Source of the DNA: Thermaurantimonas aggregans | Lineage (GTDB): Bacteria; Bacteroidota; Bacteroidia; Flavobacteriales; Schleiferiaceae | Direction of reading: 5' to 3' | Assembly: GCF_003851885.1 (NCBI RefSeq) | Contig: NZ_BHZE01000007.1 | Coordinates: 52,691 to 116,690, forward strand | DNA: 64,000 nucleotides | Shown here: positions 53,985 through 62,277 of the stretch, piece by piece | How the letters are laid out: each line of letters opens with the position of its first letter | Position numbering within the stretch: position 1 is the first letter of the stretch | The notes under the pieces: generated by a model | Told to the model about the DNA's origin: nothing | Database searches by the model: none | Seen by the model: only the letters and a program-made list of their open reading frames with translations | Program-made: the position numbers and the translations under genes

Positions 53985-55652
53985 TCACCGGTACAGCCGT
54001 ATCTCCCCTCGACGGATGGGCATGGGATTGCCGTGGCGGTCGGTGTGGCGAATTACGTACAGGTACACCCCGTCGGGCACCGGGCGGCCGCGGTGGGTGC
54101 CATCCCAGCACTGGCTGATGTCGTCGCTCTGATAAACAAGTTCACCCCACCGGCTGAAGACCTGTATCTGGTAGCTGCCCAGGTTATCGCCCACTACCTC
54201 GAAGCAGTCGTTTCGCCCGTCGCCGTTGGGCGTGAAGGCATTGGGGATGTAGAGGGTGGTGAAGGGCTGCTCCTTGTCCCAGCAGAAGCGGGTGTAGAGG
54301 CGGAAGGTATCGGTGTGGGCAAAGCACTGGTTGAAGGTGTAGGCTGTGTAGGTGCCCGGCTCTTGCACGGTGATGGCGTAGGCTGTATCGCCTGTGCTCC
54401 ACACCGTGGTGATGCCCGGCACACCGGCAGGCACCTGCACGGCCAACTGCGCCGACAGCCCCTCGCAGATCGTATCGGGGTGCGGCAGTGCCGTGGTGGT
54501 GAAGTCGCTGATGTAGCTGACGGTGATGGTATCGCTCCAGGCCGAAAACTCCCCGTCGATGGTCACCCGCACCCAGTAGCTGCCCGGCTGGGTGACGGTG
54601 ATGGTAGGGGTGGTATCGCCTGTGTTCCAGAGGTAGGAGCGGGTATCGTTTTCCAGGGCATAGAGGCTGTCCACCACCGTGGGGGTGATGGTCAGCGACT
54701 CACCCTCACACAGGGTCGTATCCGGTGGCAGATGCACGCTGAAGACCGTATCGCTGCACCGGAAAAAATGCACATCGTCGATGTAGAGCAATGCCGAATA
54801 TCCGTAAGGAACTAATACATAATTTAAAGTATAGCATTTGCCGTAAGCTAAAATGGAAGTTGAGTCAATAACATGAGAAAATGCATTATCTAGTGGGTGT
54901 GAAAACCAACCTAAGTACAACATTGTGTATTCTCCATTGGTAATGGTGGTTTTAAAGGAAATCTTTTTCCATTCGTCTGATTGGTTTAAGGATGCAGAAT
55001 CGTTGATGATAATAACATGTCCTAAATTCGGCAAATCTGCATTTGTGTAAATGACATTCGGGCCAAATGGTTGATATAAAGAATCGCTTTTGAGAAAAAT
55101 TCCGAAATTCTTGTATCGAAACGGATTTCTGTGGTCTGAGCGTGCATAAAAAAAGCCGCAATATTCTCCATTTCTCACTGTATCCTTCAAATTCACACCA
55201 ACTATTCTATATGGTGTAAGCCTATTTGTAGTAGGAAGACAAAATGGAATTTGACGCTCATAAGAAAGAGTGCTTATCATCATTAGATATGTATCACCTG
55301 TCCTGGGTTGGGGAATTACAATATAATTTGGATAACCTGAAGAATATTGTATAAAATTTGGAAAAAAAGAATTGACATTTGAAAAAGTACCATTCCTCAA
55401 AATTTCAGAATTTATAAAATTATAACTTGTGTTATAATAATTAACGTCAATATTTTTATACCAATTTAATACCCATTTCCAATTTTCATTGTATGAATAT
55501 CCTAGTCTTCCCCTTAAAAAAGGACAATTAAAACTCGAGGGACAGGTTCCATTTGTTAACTCAAAAGAATGATTGGGAATGAGATTCTGGGCAACGACAG
55601 CGTCGAATATCAGCAGGTATAAACTAATATTTTTTATGAAGGATTTCATCAT
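53985..55652 (-). CDS. T9SS type B sorted surface protein, copy 1
   Basis: 555 residues, exported (signal peptide about 1-20). An N-terminal region (about 22-280) starts QNLIPNHSFELTNG, a carbohydrate-binding-like opening. Two immunoglobulin-like repeats follow (SLTITPTVVDSLYAL ... GSYWVRVTIDGEFSAWSDTITV; then AQLAVQVPAG ... GTYTAYTFNQC). The C-terminal gliding-motility-associated (type B) sorting domain is YIPNAFTPNGDGRNDCFEV ... GVYLYVIRHTDRHGN. It would be secreted by T9SS. From 54790 to the 3' end it is almost identical to copy 2 (56595), while the 5' half has clearly diverged. The ligand is unknown. Confidence 0.88.
   Translation of the reverse strand: MMKSFIKNISLYLLIFDAVVAQNLIPNHSFELTNGTCPSSFNCPFLRGRLGYSYNENWKWVLNWYKNIDVNYYNTSYNFINSEILRNGTFSNVNSFFPNFIQYSSGYPNYIVIPQPRTGDTYLMMISTLSYERQIPFCLPTTNRLTPYRIVGVNLKDTVRNGEYCGFFYARSDHRNPFRYKNFGIFLKSDSLYQPFGPNVIYTNADLPNLGHVIIINDSASLNQSDEWKKISFKTTITNGEYTMLYLGWFSHPLDNAFSHVIDSTSILAYGKCYTLNYVLVPYGYSALLYIDDVHFFRCSDTVFSVHLPPDTTLCEGESLTITPTVVDSLYALENDTRSYLWNTGDTTPTITVTQPGSYWVRVTIDGEFSAWSDTITVSYISDFTTTALPHPDTICEGLSAQLAVQVPAGVPGITTVWSTGDTAYAITVQEPGTYTAYTFNQCFAHTDTFRLYTRFCWDKEQPFTTLYIPNAFTPNGDGRNDCFEVVGDNLGSYQIQVFSRWGELVYQSDDISQCWDGTHRGRPVPDGVYLYVIRHTDRHGNPMPIRRGEIRLYR
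53995..54790 (-). repeat. Near-identical segment shared with 56605-57400, copy 1
   Basis: About 796 bases covering the 3' part of the type B protein gene. By eye, about 15-25 differences separate it from 56605-57400 (constant offset 2610). Identity ends sharply at 54790/57400, after the codons for LYIDDVHFF. The segment is visibly GC-rich compared with the flanking coding sequence. Confidence 0.85.
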
Positions 55653-55670
55653 AAAAGATTTTTTTTAACT

Positions 55671-55703
55671 AAGGACTGAAACCATGGGAAAGTTTCAGTC
55701 CTT
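55671..55703. other. Hairpin between truncated beta-helix gene and type B gene
   Basis: A 12-bp perfect stem (AAGGACTGAAAC with its complement) and a 9-base loop. The U-rich side lies on the plus strand, while the genes run on the minus strand, so it is not a normal terminator for them. The position matches the copy-2 hairpin at 58246-58269 but the sequence differs. Confidence 0.6.
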
Positions 55704-55710
55704 TATTTTC

Positions 55711-56268
55711 TTAGTTTTTTACCAGTTTTATGGACTTCGTGTCATCGTTTGCCTTTAAAGCAAGAATGTAAATACCGGCCGGCAAATGGGACAGATGGAG
55801 TGTGGTGTTTTGCTCTAAAACACTTCCGGATGTTCGATAAACAACCTGACCCAAAGAATTATAAATATATAGTTCGAAATCTGTTTTTTTAGCATCAGAA
55901 AAACTCATATGTAAGGCATCCGAAAAGGGGTTGGGATACACGGCTAAATCAAAAGATGAAAATTCAACTTGATCAAGCGGGCGATATGCAGGGGCTGATA
56001 TGCAGGAGTAGAGGGTCGCGTTTGAAATATCATCAAAAGAATTAGGGGGGGAAATGTTATGATTTGGATCATAATCTCCACCCTGACTGCTGTTCCAGTA
56101 ATAGAGTATTATCGGATTTGAATTCATTAATGATCCACGTATTTTAGTAAACCCATTATTATTAATCCACCTATTATTAGCTGTTTGGCCGGGAGAGCCG
56201 ATGTTGCCGATGTTTACGTGGTCGAAGTAGATGCTATGGCGTAGTAGGGATGTACACGTTGTATTCAT
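55711..56268 (-). pseudogene. Internally deleted beta-helix T9SS type A protein, copy 1
   Basis: 185 codons that match the last part of the beta-helix protein at 58280 (IYFDHVNIGNIGSPGQTANNRW..., then a type A sorting domain YPNPFSDALHMSFSD). About 1.7 kb corresponding to 58789-60479 of the intact copy is missing. Upstream (to about 56384) the sequence matches the intact copy's 5' end and promoter. The remaining frame starts at an ATG that has no signal peptide, and an extra base shifts the old signal-peptide frame, so it should not be secreted. Confidence 0.8.
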
Positions 56269-56594
56269 AGCCCATAGGGTTATTTACCTTAGCCAGTTTG
56301 CGATGAGTGGTATTATTTATATTCACATGCAGGCATTTCTGGCGTCACTACGTCAAATTTAAAAGAAATTTTAAAACGACAAAATTTTTTTTGCGGTACA
56401 TGCATATACCTCAGGGGGGGTGTCAGGCGAATAGAGCACAAGAGGGCAGAAGACAGGTGTGTTTTACTTCGGCTTTTTTTGGGCAGCTCAGAGAACGAAG
56501 CAAAAAGGCGGTTTTGTTTGAAAGGGGTTGATATAGCATCGGTTGTTGAAAAAGTCTATTGCCTTCCCCCCTTTAATCTTTCACCCACTCAACC
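56269..56594. other. Remnant 5' region of copy 1 and unexplained spacer
   Basis: 56269-56310 matches 60481-60525 of the intact copy (codons for HRKLAKV and the start of the repeat, here a single degenerate unit). 56340-56390 matches its promoter. The remaining about 200 bases hold no gene or recognisable element; G-runs occur at 56412-56421. Confidence 0.65.
56354..56383 (-). promoter_or_regulatory. Promoter remnant of the deleted beta-helix copy
   Basis: Minus-strand TTTG, 18-base spacer, TAAATTTG: the same arrangement as the promoter of the intact copy (60625-60654). It probably still transcribes the deleted copy. Confidence 0.5.
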
Positions 56595-58226
56595 TCACCG
56601 GTACAGCCGTATCTCCCCCCGGCGGATGGGCATGGGATTGCCGTGGCGGTCGGTATGGCGGATGACGTACAGGTACACCCCGTCGGGCACCGGGCGGCCG
56701 CGGTGGGTGCCATCCCAGCACTGGCTGATGTCGTCGCTCTGGTACACCAGTTCACCCCAACGGCTGAAGACCTGTATCTGGTAGCTGCCCAGGTTATCGC
56801 CCACTACCTCGAAGCAGTCGTTTCGCCCGTCGCCGTTGGGCGTGAAGGCATTGGGGATGTAGAGGGTGGTGAAGGGCTGCTCCTTGTCCCAGCAGAAGCG
56901 GGTGTAGAGGCGGAAGGTATCGGTGTGGGCAAAGCACTGGTTGAAGGTGTAGGCTGTGTAGGTGCCCGGCTCTTGCACGGTGATGGCGTAGGCTGTATCG
57001 CCTGTGCTCCACACCGTGGTGATGCCCGGCACACCGGCAGGCACCTGCACGGCCAACTGCGCCGACAGCCCCTCGCAGATCGTATCGGGGTGCGGCAGTG
57101 CCGTGGTGGTGAAGTCGCTGATGTAGCTGACCGTGATGGTATCGCTCCAGGCCGAAAACTCCCCGTCGATGGTCACCCGCACCCAGTAGCTGCCCGGCTG
57201 GGTGACGGTGATGGTGGGGGTGGTATCGCCTGTGCTCCAGAGGTAGGAGCGCGTATCGTTTTCCAGGGCGTAGAGGCTGTCCACCACCGTGGGGGTGATG
57301 GTCAGCGACTCACCCTCACACAGGGTCGTATCCGGTGGCAGATGCACGCTGAAGACCGTATCGCTGCACCGGAAAAAATGCACGTCGTCGATGTAGAGCA
57401 TAGAAGAAAACACTAACGGTATTTGATTTGAACCGCATCGAAGTATAACCAAACTACTTGTGGAATCAACCACTGAGCTGAAATTATCGTTTATATTCGG
57501 CTCTAACCACCCAAGGTAGAACATCGTGTAATTTCCATTGGCGATGGTTGTCTTAAACGAAATCTTCTTCCATTCCGATGATTGATTTATAGAAGCTGAG
57601 TCGTTGATAAGGACTACATGGCCAATCGATGGAAGATCTGCATTTGTATAGTGAACATTCGGTCCGAAGGGCTGATACAGGGTATCATCTTTCAAAAAGA
57701 TGCCTATGCTTTTAAACCGGAAATTATTTCTACTATCGGCCCGGGCATAGAAAAATCCGCAATAATCCCCTGTTTTGACGGTGTCTTTTAATTTATTTCC
57801 GACCAAACCATGATAAATGTCTTTATGTGGAAGTCTGGTACAAATGCCGCTTGCAGTTACAGCCGCATATCTAAAATGCACAAGTAATGCCAAATGTGTA
57901 ATTCCTTTTCTTGATTGTGGTATGGGTACACCATTGGAGTTGTATAAAAAAAAATCTGGATGCGTTGTGTTAAATTCATGAAATTTCCCATTGCGCAAAA
58001 CATCCGATCCATCGTAAAAAATATTGTAGCGATTATCTGTAAAGTTATACCAATTTTTTATCCATGAGCCGGAGTGAGAGAATCTCAAGGAAAGTCTTAA
58101 AAATGGACATTCAAAAGCGCCGGCACACGGTTTGTCTAATTCCTCAAATGAGGGATTTTGAATCAGATTTTGCGCATTGGTGAGGGCATATATGCTTAGA
58201 AAAAGAAGTACTACATACCTTTTCAT
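56595..58226 (-). CDS. T9SS type B sorted surface protein, copy 2
   Basis: 543 residues from ATG 58226 (signal peptide MKRYVVLLFLSIYALTNAQ). An in-frame start at 58271 would place the terminator hairpin inside the coding region. Its N-terminal half (QNLIQNPSFEELDKPC...) is related to, but clearly diverged from, copy 1. The Ig-like repeats and the type B sorting domain are virtually identical (one residue change found: SYLWSTGD versus SYLWNTGD). It would be secreted by T9SS. It lies downstream of the intact beta-helix gene on the same strand. Confidence 0.88.
   Translation of the reverse strand: MKRYVVLLFLSIYALTNAQNLIQNPSFEELDKPCAGAFECPFLRLSLRFSHSGSWIKNWYNFTDNRYNIFYDGSDVLRNGKFHEFNTTHPDFFLYNSNGVPIPQSRKGITHLALLVHFRYAAVTASGICTRLPHKDIYHGLVGNKLKDTVKTGDYCGFFYARADSRNNFRFKSIGIFLKDDTLYQPFGPNVHYTNADLPSIGHVVLINDSASINQSSEWKKISFKTTIANGNYTMFYLGWLEPNINDNFSSVVDSTSSLVILRCGSNQIPLVFSSMLYIDDVHFFRCSDTVFSVHLPPDTTLCEGESLTITPTVVDSLYALENDTRSYLWSTGDTTPTITVTQPGSYWVRVTIDGEFSAWSDTITVSYISDFTTTALPHPDTICEGLSAQLAVQVPAGVPGITTVWSTGDTAYAITVQEPGTYTAYTFNQCFAHTDTFRLYTRFCWDKEQPFTTLYIPNAFTPNGDGRNDCFEVVGDNLGSYQIQVFSRWGELVYQSDDISQCWDGTHRGRPVPDGVYLYVIRHTDRHGNPMPIRRGEIRLYR
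56605..57400 (-). repeat. Near-identical segment shared with 53995-54790, copy 2
   Basis: The partner of the segment at 53995-54790. The sharp boundary and the high identity beside diverged flanks suggest gene conversion or recent recombination between the two tandem copies. Confidence 0.85.
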
Positions 58227-58245
58227 CGGCATTGATTTTTTAAAA

Positions 58246-58269
58246 GCCGGATGAAGCGTTTCATCCGGC
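58246..58269 (-). terminator. Terminator/attenuator after the intact beta-helix gene
   Basis: On the minus strand GCCGGATGAA, loop ACGC, TTCATCCGGC (10-bp stem), then TTTTAAAAAA. It lies 10 bases after the beta-helix stop and 19 before the type B start, so it limits read-through. Confidence 0.7.
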
Positions 58270-58279
58270 ATTTATTTGT

Positions 58280-60601
58280 TTATTGCTTAACAACTTTATA
58301 CACATTTTGATGGCTGTTTTGCTGCACAGAGAGCATATAAATACCCGCCGGCAGGTCTTGCAGGTGGAGTACTACCTGTTCGTTTAGGTTCAATTGATTT
58401 TTTTGGAATACAAGCTGACCATGCAGATTGTATAAGGATATATCTGTCAACGAATAACCATTGCTATGAAGAGTAAGTCGGTCTGTAAAGGGGTTTGGGT
58501 AGAACTGTATATCAGGATTTGCTTGCTCAGCAGCTTCAAGCGGGCGGTATGCAGGGGCTGATATGCAAGAATACAACGTCGCATTATTGATCGGATTGAA
58601 TACAGTTGGATTACTACCTGGATCGTAATCTCCACCCTGACTGCTGTTCCAATAGTAATAGGGGATTGGAGAATTGTTCATCAAAGAACCATCTATTTTA
58701 ACTGACCCATTATTGTTAATCCACCTGTTATTGGCTGTTTGGCCGGGAGAGCCGATGTTGCCGATGTTTACGTGGTCGAAGTAGATGCCAAAGGTGGTAA
58801 TGAAATCGTTGCACTCAATACGGGTGAAGAGCAGATTGTCGCTGCCGTAGAGGCCGTAGCATAAGTTTTCTAAGGTGTTGGACGATACCCAGGTGTTGAG
58901 CGCTCGGTGCAGACGAATGCCGTAATATGCATTCATATCGCAGTCGTTTATCGAAGCCAGATGCTCGATATGGTTATCGCCTATGATGGCGTTTTCGGTT
59001 TCTGTGAGTTTGATTCCTTCGAAGGTTGTAAACGAATTGTCGCCTATGATGGTGTTGTAGTTGATGTGCAGGCGTTTGTCCTGCGTCCAGTTGGGGTCGC
59101 TGAGCAAACCTACGACATCAATCCCCCGCGTTTTTACGGTGTTCATTGTATTGTAGTGTACCAGCATTCGGGTGTAGTGCTGGAGATTAGTAGATACTTT
59201 TAGTCCGGTAGAATAGTCGGATATCTCATTGTGGGTGATCTGATGCTCCGGGATATATCGTATATTGCGGAGAAACATCGCTGTTTCACCTGTTGTGAAG
59301 GTATTGTAATGGATGTTGTGGGAGGAGGATTCTGTGAATATTCCGTATATGGCCTGGTCAAAAAAGACATTCGGCCCTGAGGCTGAGCCAATATGTATAT
59401 CAGATTCGCGTGAAGCTACACCGATGTTTCCTCTATAGAACTCATTGTTGAGCAGATGTATGTTTTCAGAATTGTCGGTAATGTATATGATGGGATTTTC
59501 CGTGTTTGTCATCACATGAAAGTGGTTGACCCCCATACCAGGATAGCCTATATGCACATTTTTACTGTGCACGATGGCTACTCCCTGATGATATACCGCT
59601 AGCTGAGGATTGATGAAGCTATAAGGGGTTAGATTCACAGCTGAATACTGATGCATGGCTACGCCGGAGAAGCCTTCCTCATAGATGTCAATCAGATTGT
59701 CGGAAAAGAGAATATCTGTCGGTGAGCCGTTATAGTCTTGGGTGGTCAAACTGATCACGTTGTTAGAAAAGTGGTTTTTCTGTATGTATGCCACTCCACC
59801 GCCTTCAATCCACACCCCGCGAATGCCGTGCTCGATGTAGCTGTCGAAAATGTGTACCTCAATGTCCGAATTGTCCATGTGGATGGCATCCCAGCGATTG
59901 ATGCCGTCACAACTGCGCACATGGCACTGGTCAAAAAAGAAGTTTGGACCACTGGTCAGAATCAGCCGGGCATCAGAGGCCATATTGAAGATGCAGTTTT
60001 GAAAGTAGTAATCGCCATCGAGGGTGACATCTCCGTACACATCGATGACTTCTCCCACATATGTGCCCGGTGGCATAATACCACTCTGACTTACTGTGTG
60101 GTGCACCAACGCGAATGTGGCACCGGAAGAGGGATTGCAACACTCGGCTATGTGGCCGGTTAAATGATAAATAATCCATGTTATAGGATCAAAATAATCT
60201 ACTTCGAATGAATATAAATTATTATTTGACAATCCTGGATTAGTAATTGTAACGCCAGTTAATTCAAGAGAGCCATTCGTTGTGTTAAAATTAAATCCAC
60301 CTATGGTGAAGCCAACTGGCGTAACAGATATAACCGCACCGATAAATGGATTGTGATTCAAAATGATGAAGTTGGCGCTACTTCCGCATGCTGAACCCAC
60401 TACGTTGGAGCCATTAGAAGCCGGAATTACGGCATATTGGGCCGTTAGCGTCAAAGAAGATATGCATACACTTAGTCGCATGGCCCATAGGGTTATTACC
60501 TTAGCCAGTTTGCGGTGAGCTGGTGAGCTGGTGAGCTGGTGAGCTGGTGAGCTGGTGAGCTGGTGAGCTGGTGAGCTGGAGTAGTAGTTGTTTTCATACA
60601 T
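58280..60601 (-). CDS. T9SS type A sorted right-handed beta-helix surface protein
   Basis: 773 residues from ATG 60601. The first about 30 residues are encoded by the tandem 8-base repeat (SSPAHQLT units), then a signal-like segment (KLAKVITLWAMRLSV... to LTAQ). An alternative ATG at 60481 (MRLSV) starts inside it, past the repeat. The middle (about 180-560) is a right-handed beta-helix with NosD/PbH1-like turns (IYITDNSENIHLLNNEFYRG, NIHYNTFTTG). A type A sorting domain ends the protein (YPNPFTDRLTLHS ... GIYMLSVQQ). The role is probably surface display or binding. A strong -33/-7 promoter lies upstream. Confidence 0.85.
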   Translation of the reverse strand: MYENNYYSSSPAHQLTSSPAHQLTSSPAHRKLAKVITLWAMRLSVCISSLTLTAQYAVIPASNGSNVVGSACGSSANFIILNHNPFIGAVISVTPVGFTIGGFNFNTTNGSLELTGVTITNPGLSNNNLYSFEVDYFDPITWIIYHLTGHIAECCNPSSGATFALVHHTVSQSGIMPPGTYVGEVIDVYGDVTLDGDYYFQNCIFNMASDARLILTSGPNFFFDQCHVRSCDGINRWDAIHMDNSDIEVHIFDSYIEHGIRGVWIEGGGVAYIQKNHFSNNVISLTTQDYNGSPTDILFSDNLIDIYEEGFSGVAMHQYSAVNLTPYSFINPQLAVYHQGVAIVHSKNVHIGYPGMGVNHFHVMTNTENPIIYITDNSENIHLLNNEFYRGNIGVASRESDIHIGSASGPNVFFDQAIYGIFTESSSHNIHYNTFTTGETAMFLRNIRYIPEHQITHNEISDYSTGLKVSTNLQHYTRMLVHYNTMNTVKTRGIDVVGLLSDPNWTQDKRLHINYNTIIGDNSFTTFEGIKLTETENAIIGDNHIEHLASINDCDMNAYYGIRLHRALNTWVSSNTLENLCYGLYGSDNLLFTRIECNDFITTFGIYFDHVNIGNIGSPGQTANNRWINNNGSVKIDGSLMNNSPIPYYYWNSSQGGDYDPGSNPTVFNPINNATLYSCISAPAYRPLEAAEQANPDIQFYPNPFTDRLTLHSNGYSLTDISLYNLHGQLVFQKNQLNLNEQVVLHLQDLPAGIYMLSVQQNSHQNVYKVVKQ
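60514..60579. repeat. Tandem repeat of eight 8-base units (GGTGAGCT)
   Basis: Eight perfect GGTGAGCT units (64 bases) plus a two-base partial lie within the first codons of the beta-helix gene. Units are not multiples of three, so gain or loss of one or two changes the frame. In the deleted copy (56290-56310) only one degenerate unit is seen. This is the form of a simple-sequence contingency locus. Confidence 0.9.
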
Positions 60602-60624
60602 GATGAGTTTTGTAGTTAGCAGGT

Positions 60625-60654
60625 CAAAATTAAACGAAAATTTAAAATGGCAAA
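60625..60654 (-). promoter_or_regulatory. Bacteroidota-type promoter of the beta-helix gene
   Basis: Minus-strand TTTG (60651-60654), 18-base spacer, TAATTTTG (60625-60632): the best -33/-7 pair in the window. It lies 23 bases before ATG 60601, so the tandem repeat is transcribed. The same arrangement is conserved in the deleted copy. Confidence 0.65.
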
Positions 60655-60904
60655 ATTTTTTTAACAGTTTCTATGAAGAATTTCAGGGTAAGTAGGTGTA
60701 AATGTGTGCAAAATGTGTTTTTCTAAAGCTTTTTTATACTGACTCCCTGGCCCCACTACCGACAAAAGCTCAGGGGAGATTTGTCGGTATCTGCGACTCT
60801 CTCCGCCTTTTGGGTGCAAAGATGAGGCGAAGTTGCTTCCCGCAGAACTTGCTGATGGATGTTAAAGGGGTTCTGGTTTTAGTTGGGTTTTAAGTTTAAG
60901 TCTT
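60655..60904. other. Intergenic sequence without a gene
   Basis: About 250 bases between the beta-helix promoter and the diverged structured repeat. I see no open frame with support, no promoter for the VWA gene and no strong hairpin. Confidence 0.6.
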
Positions 60905-61105
60905 AGTGCGTGGCTCTGACGCGCTTCGCGTGAAGCATGCGGAGGGCGCGCCAGAGCGCGGTGCGAAGCCGAAGTGAAGTCGAACCGAAGCACGGGAGCC
61001 ACAGCGGAACTGACGAAAACTTTCAGTATTGTCAGCCTCTTCGCCCCCATCGGAGCACACCGACCCCGGCGAAAGCGCCAAAAGCTCCTTGCCGGGGGCA
61101 CGACC
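60905..61105 (-). repeat. Dispersed GC-rich structured repeat, copy 3 (diverged, reverse)
   Basis: On the minus strand it begins GGTCGTGCCCCCGGC after a T-run (ATTTTTT). The outer stem CCCCGGC/GCCGGGG is conserved while the inner stem has changed, and the tail CTTCACGCG matches the end of copies 1 and 2. It lies 63 bases before the VWA gene, pointing away from it. With copy 2 it makes an inverted pair around the VWA-ATPase genes. Confidence 0.75.
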
Positions 61106-61168
61106 AAAAAATCATAAGTACTTACCTTCTTTAAAACTTTCAAGGCTTATATTCGTTCAGCTTTTGAG

Positions 61169-62275
61169 ATGATGCGGGGTGTTCGTTTTTCACCATACAC
61201 GGGTAGGGAGAAGACTCCTTTCGAGAAGTACATGGACGTCTTCAAAGAGCTGCTGCTTTACACTTCGGGCGATGTCAATGAGGCCATTGACTGGCTGCGA
61301 GAGCTCGACAAGCAGTACGATATTTCGGGCGACCCGGATTACAAGACGGACCAATTTCTGGAAGACCTGATGAAAAAAGGCATGCTGCGCGAAGAAATTC
61401 GCCCAGACGGCCGCATACAGCAGGTGCCTTCAGCTCGAATGGAGCAGCTGATTCGACAGAATGCCCTCGAGCAAATCTTCGGCAAGCTAAAAAAGACGCC
61501 CTCTGGCAATCACCGCACAAAAAAGGCTGGTACTGGCGACGAACTGGCTGAAAACCTCCGACCCTACGCCTTTGGCGACCCAATTACTTCCATCGACATG
61601 CACCAAAGCCTGCTGAATGCACAGCGCAATTCGGGCATAGACCACTTCCAGATACGGGAGGATGACCTGGTAGTGCGAGAAACGTTTCACAATTCACAGG
61701 TGAGCACCGTGCTCATGATCGACATTTCGCACTCCATGATCCTCTATGGCGAAGATCGCATTACCCCGGCCAAAAAGGTGGCACTGGCGCTCAGTGAATT
61801 GATTCGCATTCGTTACCCGAAGGATACGCTCGATATCATCGTATTTGGCGACGACGCCTGGCCCATCAGCGTAGGAGAAATTCCCTACCTGCAGGTAGGC
61901 CCCTACCATACCAATACGGTGGCCGGCCTGCAGCTGGCTGTGGACATCCTGCGTAAGCGCAGAGCACCAAACAAACAAATCTTTATGATCACCGATGGCA
62001 AGCCCTCGTGCCTGAAAGAAAGCGATGGCTCGTACTACAAAAACAGCTTTGGCCTCGACGACTATATCGTGGGCCGCTGTCTCAATATGGCTGCACAATG
62101 CCGCCGGCTACAAATACCAATTACCACCTTTATGATCGCCCGCGATCCGTACTTGCAGCAGTTTATTAAGAAATTTACGCAGGCCAACAAAGGAAAAGCC
62201 CTCTATGTAGGCCTCCGAAATCTGGGTGAAATCATCCTCGACGACTTCGAAAAAAACCGAACCAGGAAACTCTGA
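61169..62275 (+). CDS. VWA-domain protein paired with MoxR-like ATPase
   Basis: 368 residues. A poorly conserved N-terminal region (about 1-170) is followed by a von Willebrand A domain (about 178-365) with the MIDAS motif DISHSM (DxSxS, about residue 185) and a later ITDGKPS strand. VWA domains bind metal and protein ligands. The pair with a MoxR-type ATPase two bases downstream is a common chaperone-like arrangement. It has no signal peptide, so it is cytoplasmic. Confidence 0.85.
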   Translation: MMRGVRFSPYTGREKTPFEKYMDVFKELLLYTSGDVNEAIDWLRELDKQYDISGDPDYKTDQFLEDLMKKGMLREEIRPDGRIQQVPSARMEQLIRQNALEQIFGKLKKTPSGNHRTKKAGTGDELAENLRPYAFGDPITSIDMHQSLLNAQRNSGIDHFQIREDDLVVRETFHNSQVSTVLMIDISHSMILYGEDRITPAKKVALALSELIRIRYPKDTLDIIVFGDDAWPISVGEIPYLQVGPYHTNTVAGLQLAVDILRKRRAPNKQIFMITDGKPSCLKESDGSYYKNSFGLDDYIVGRCLNMAAQCRRLQIPITTFMIARDPYLQQFIKKFTQANKGKALYVGLRNLGEIILDDFEKNRTRKL

Positions 62276-62277
62276 AC

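Noticed and set aside
54033..54815. A 260-codon open frame on the plus strand, and its counterpart at 56643-57416 (257 codons)
   Set aside because: Both lie antisense to the GC-rich identical part of the type B T9SS genes, have low-complexity Val/Ala/Gly-rich composition without domain signals, and disappear where the GC-rich patch ends.
60514..60579. Possible CRISPR-like repeats
   Set aside because: The repeats are contiguous 8-mers without spacers and belong to a protein-coding gene.
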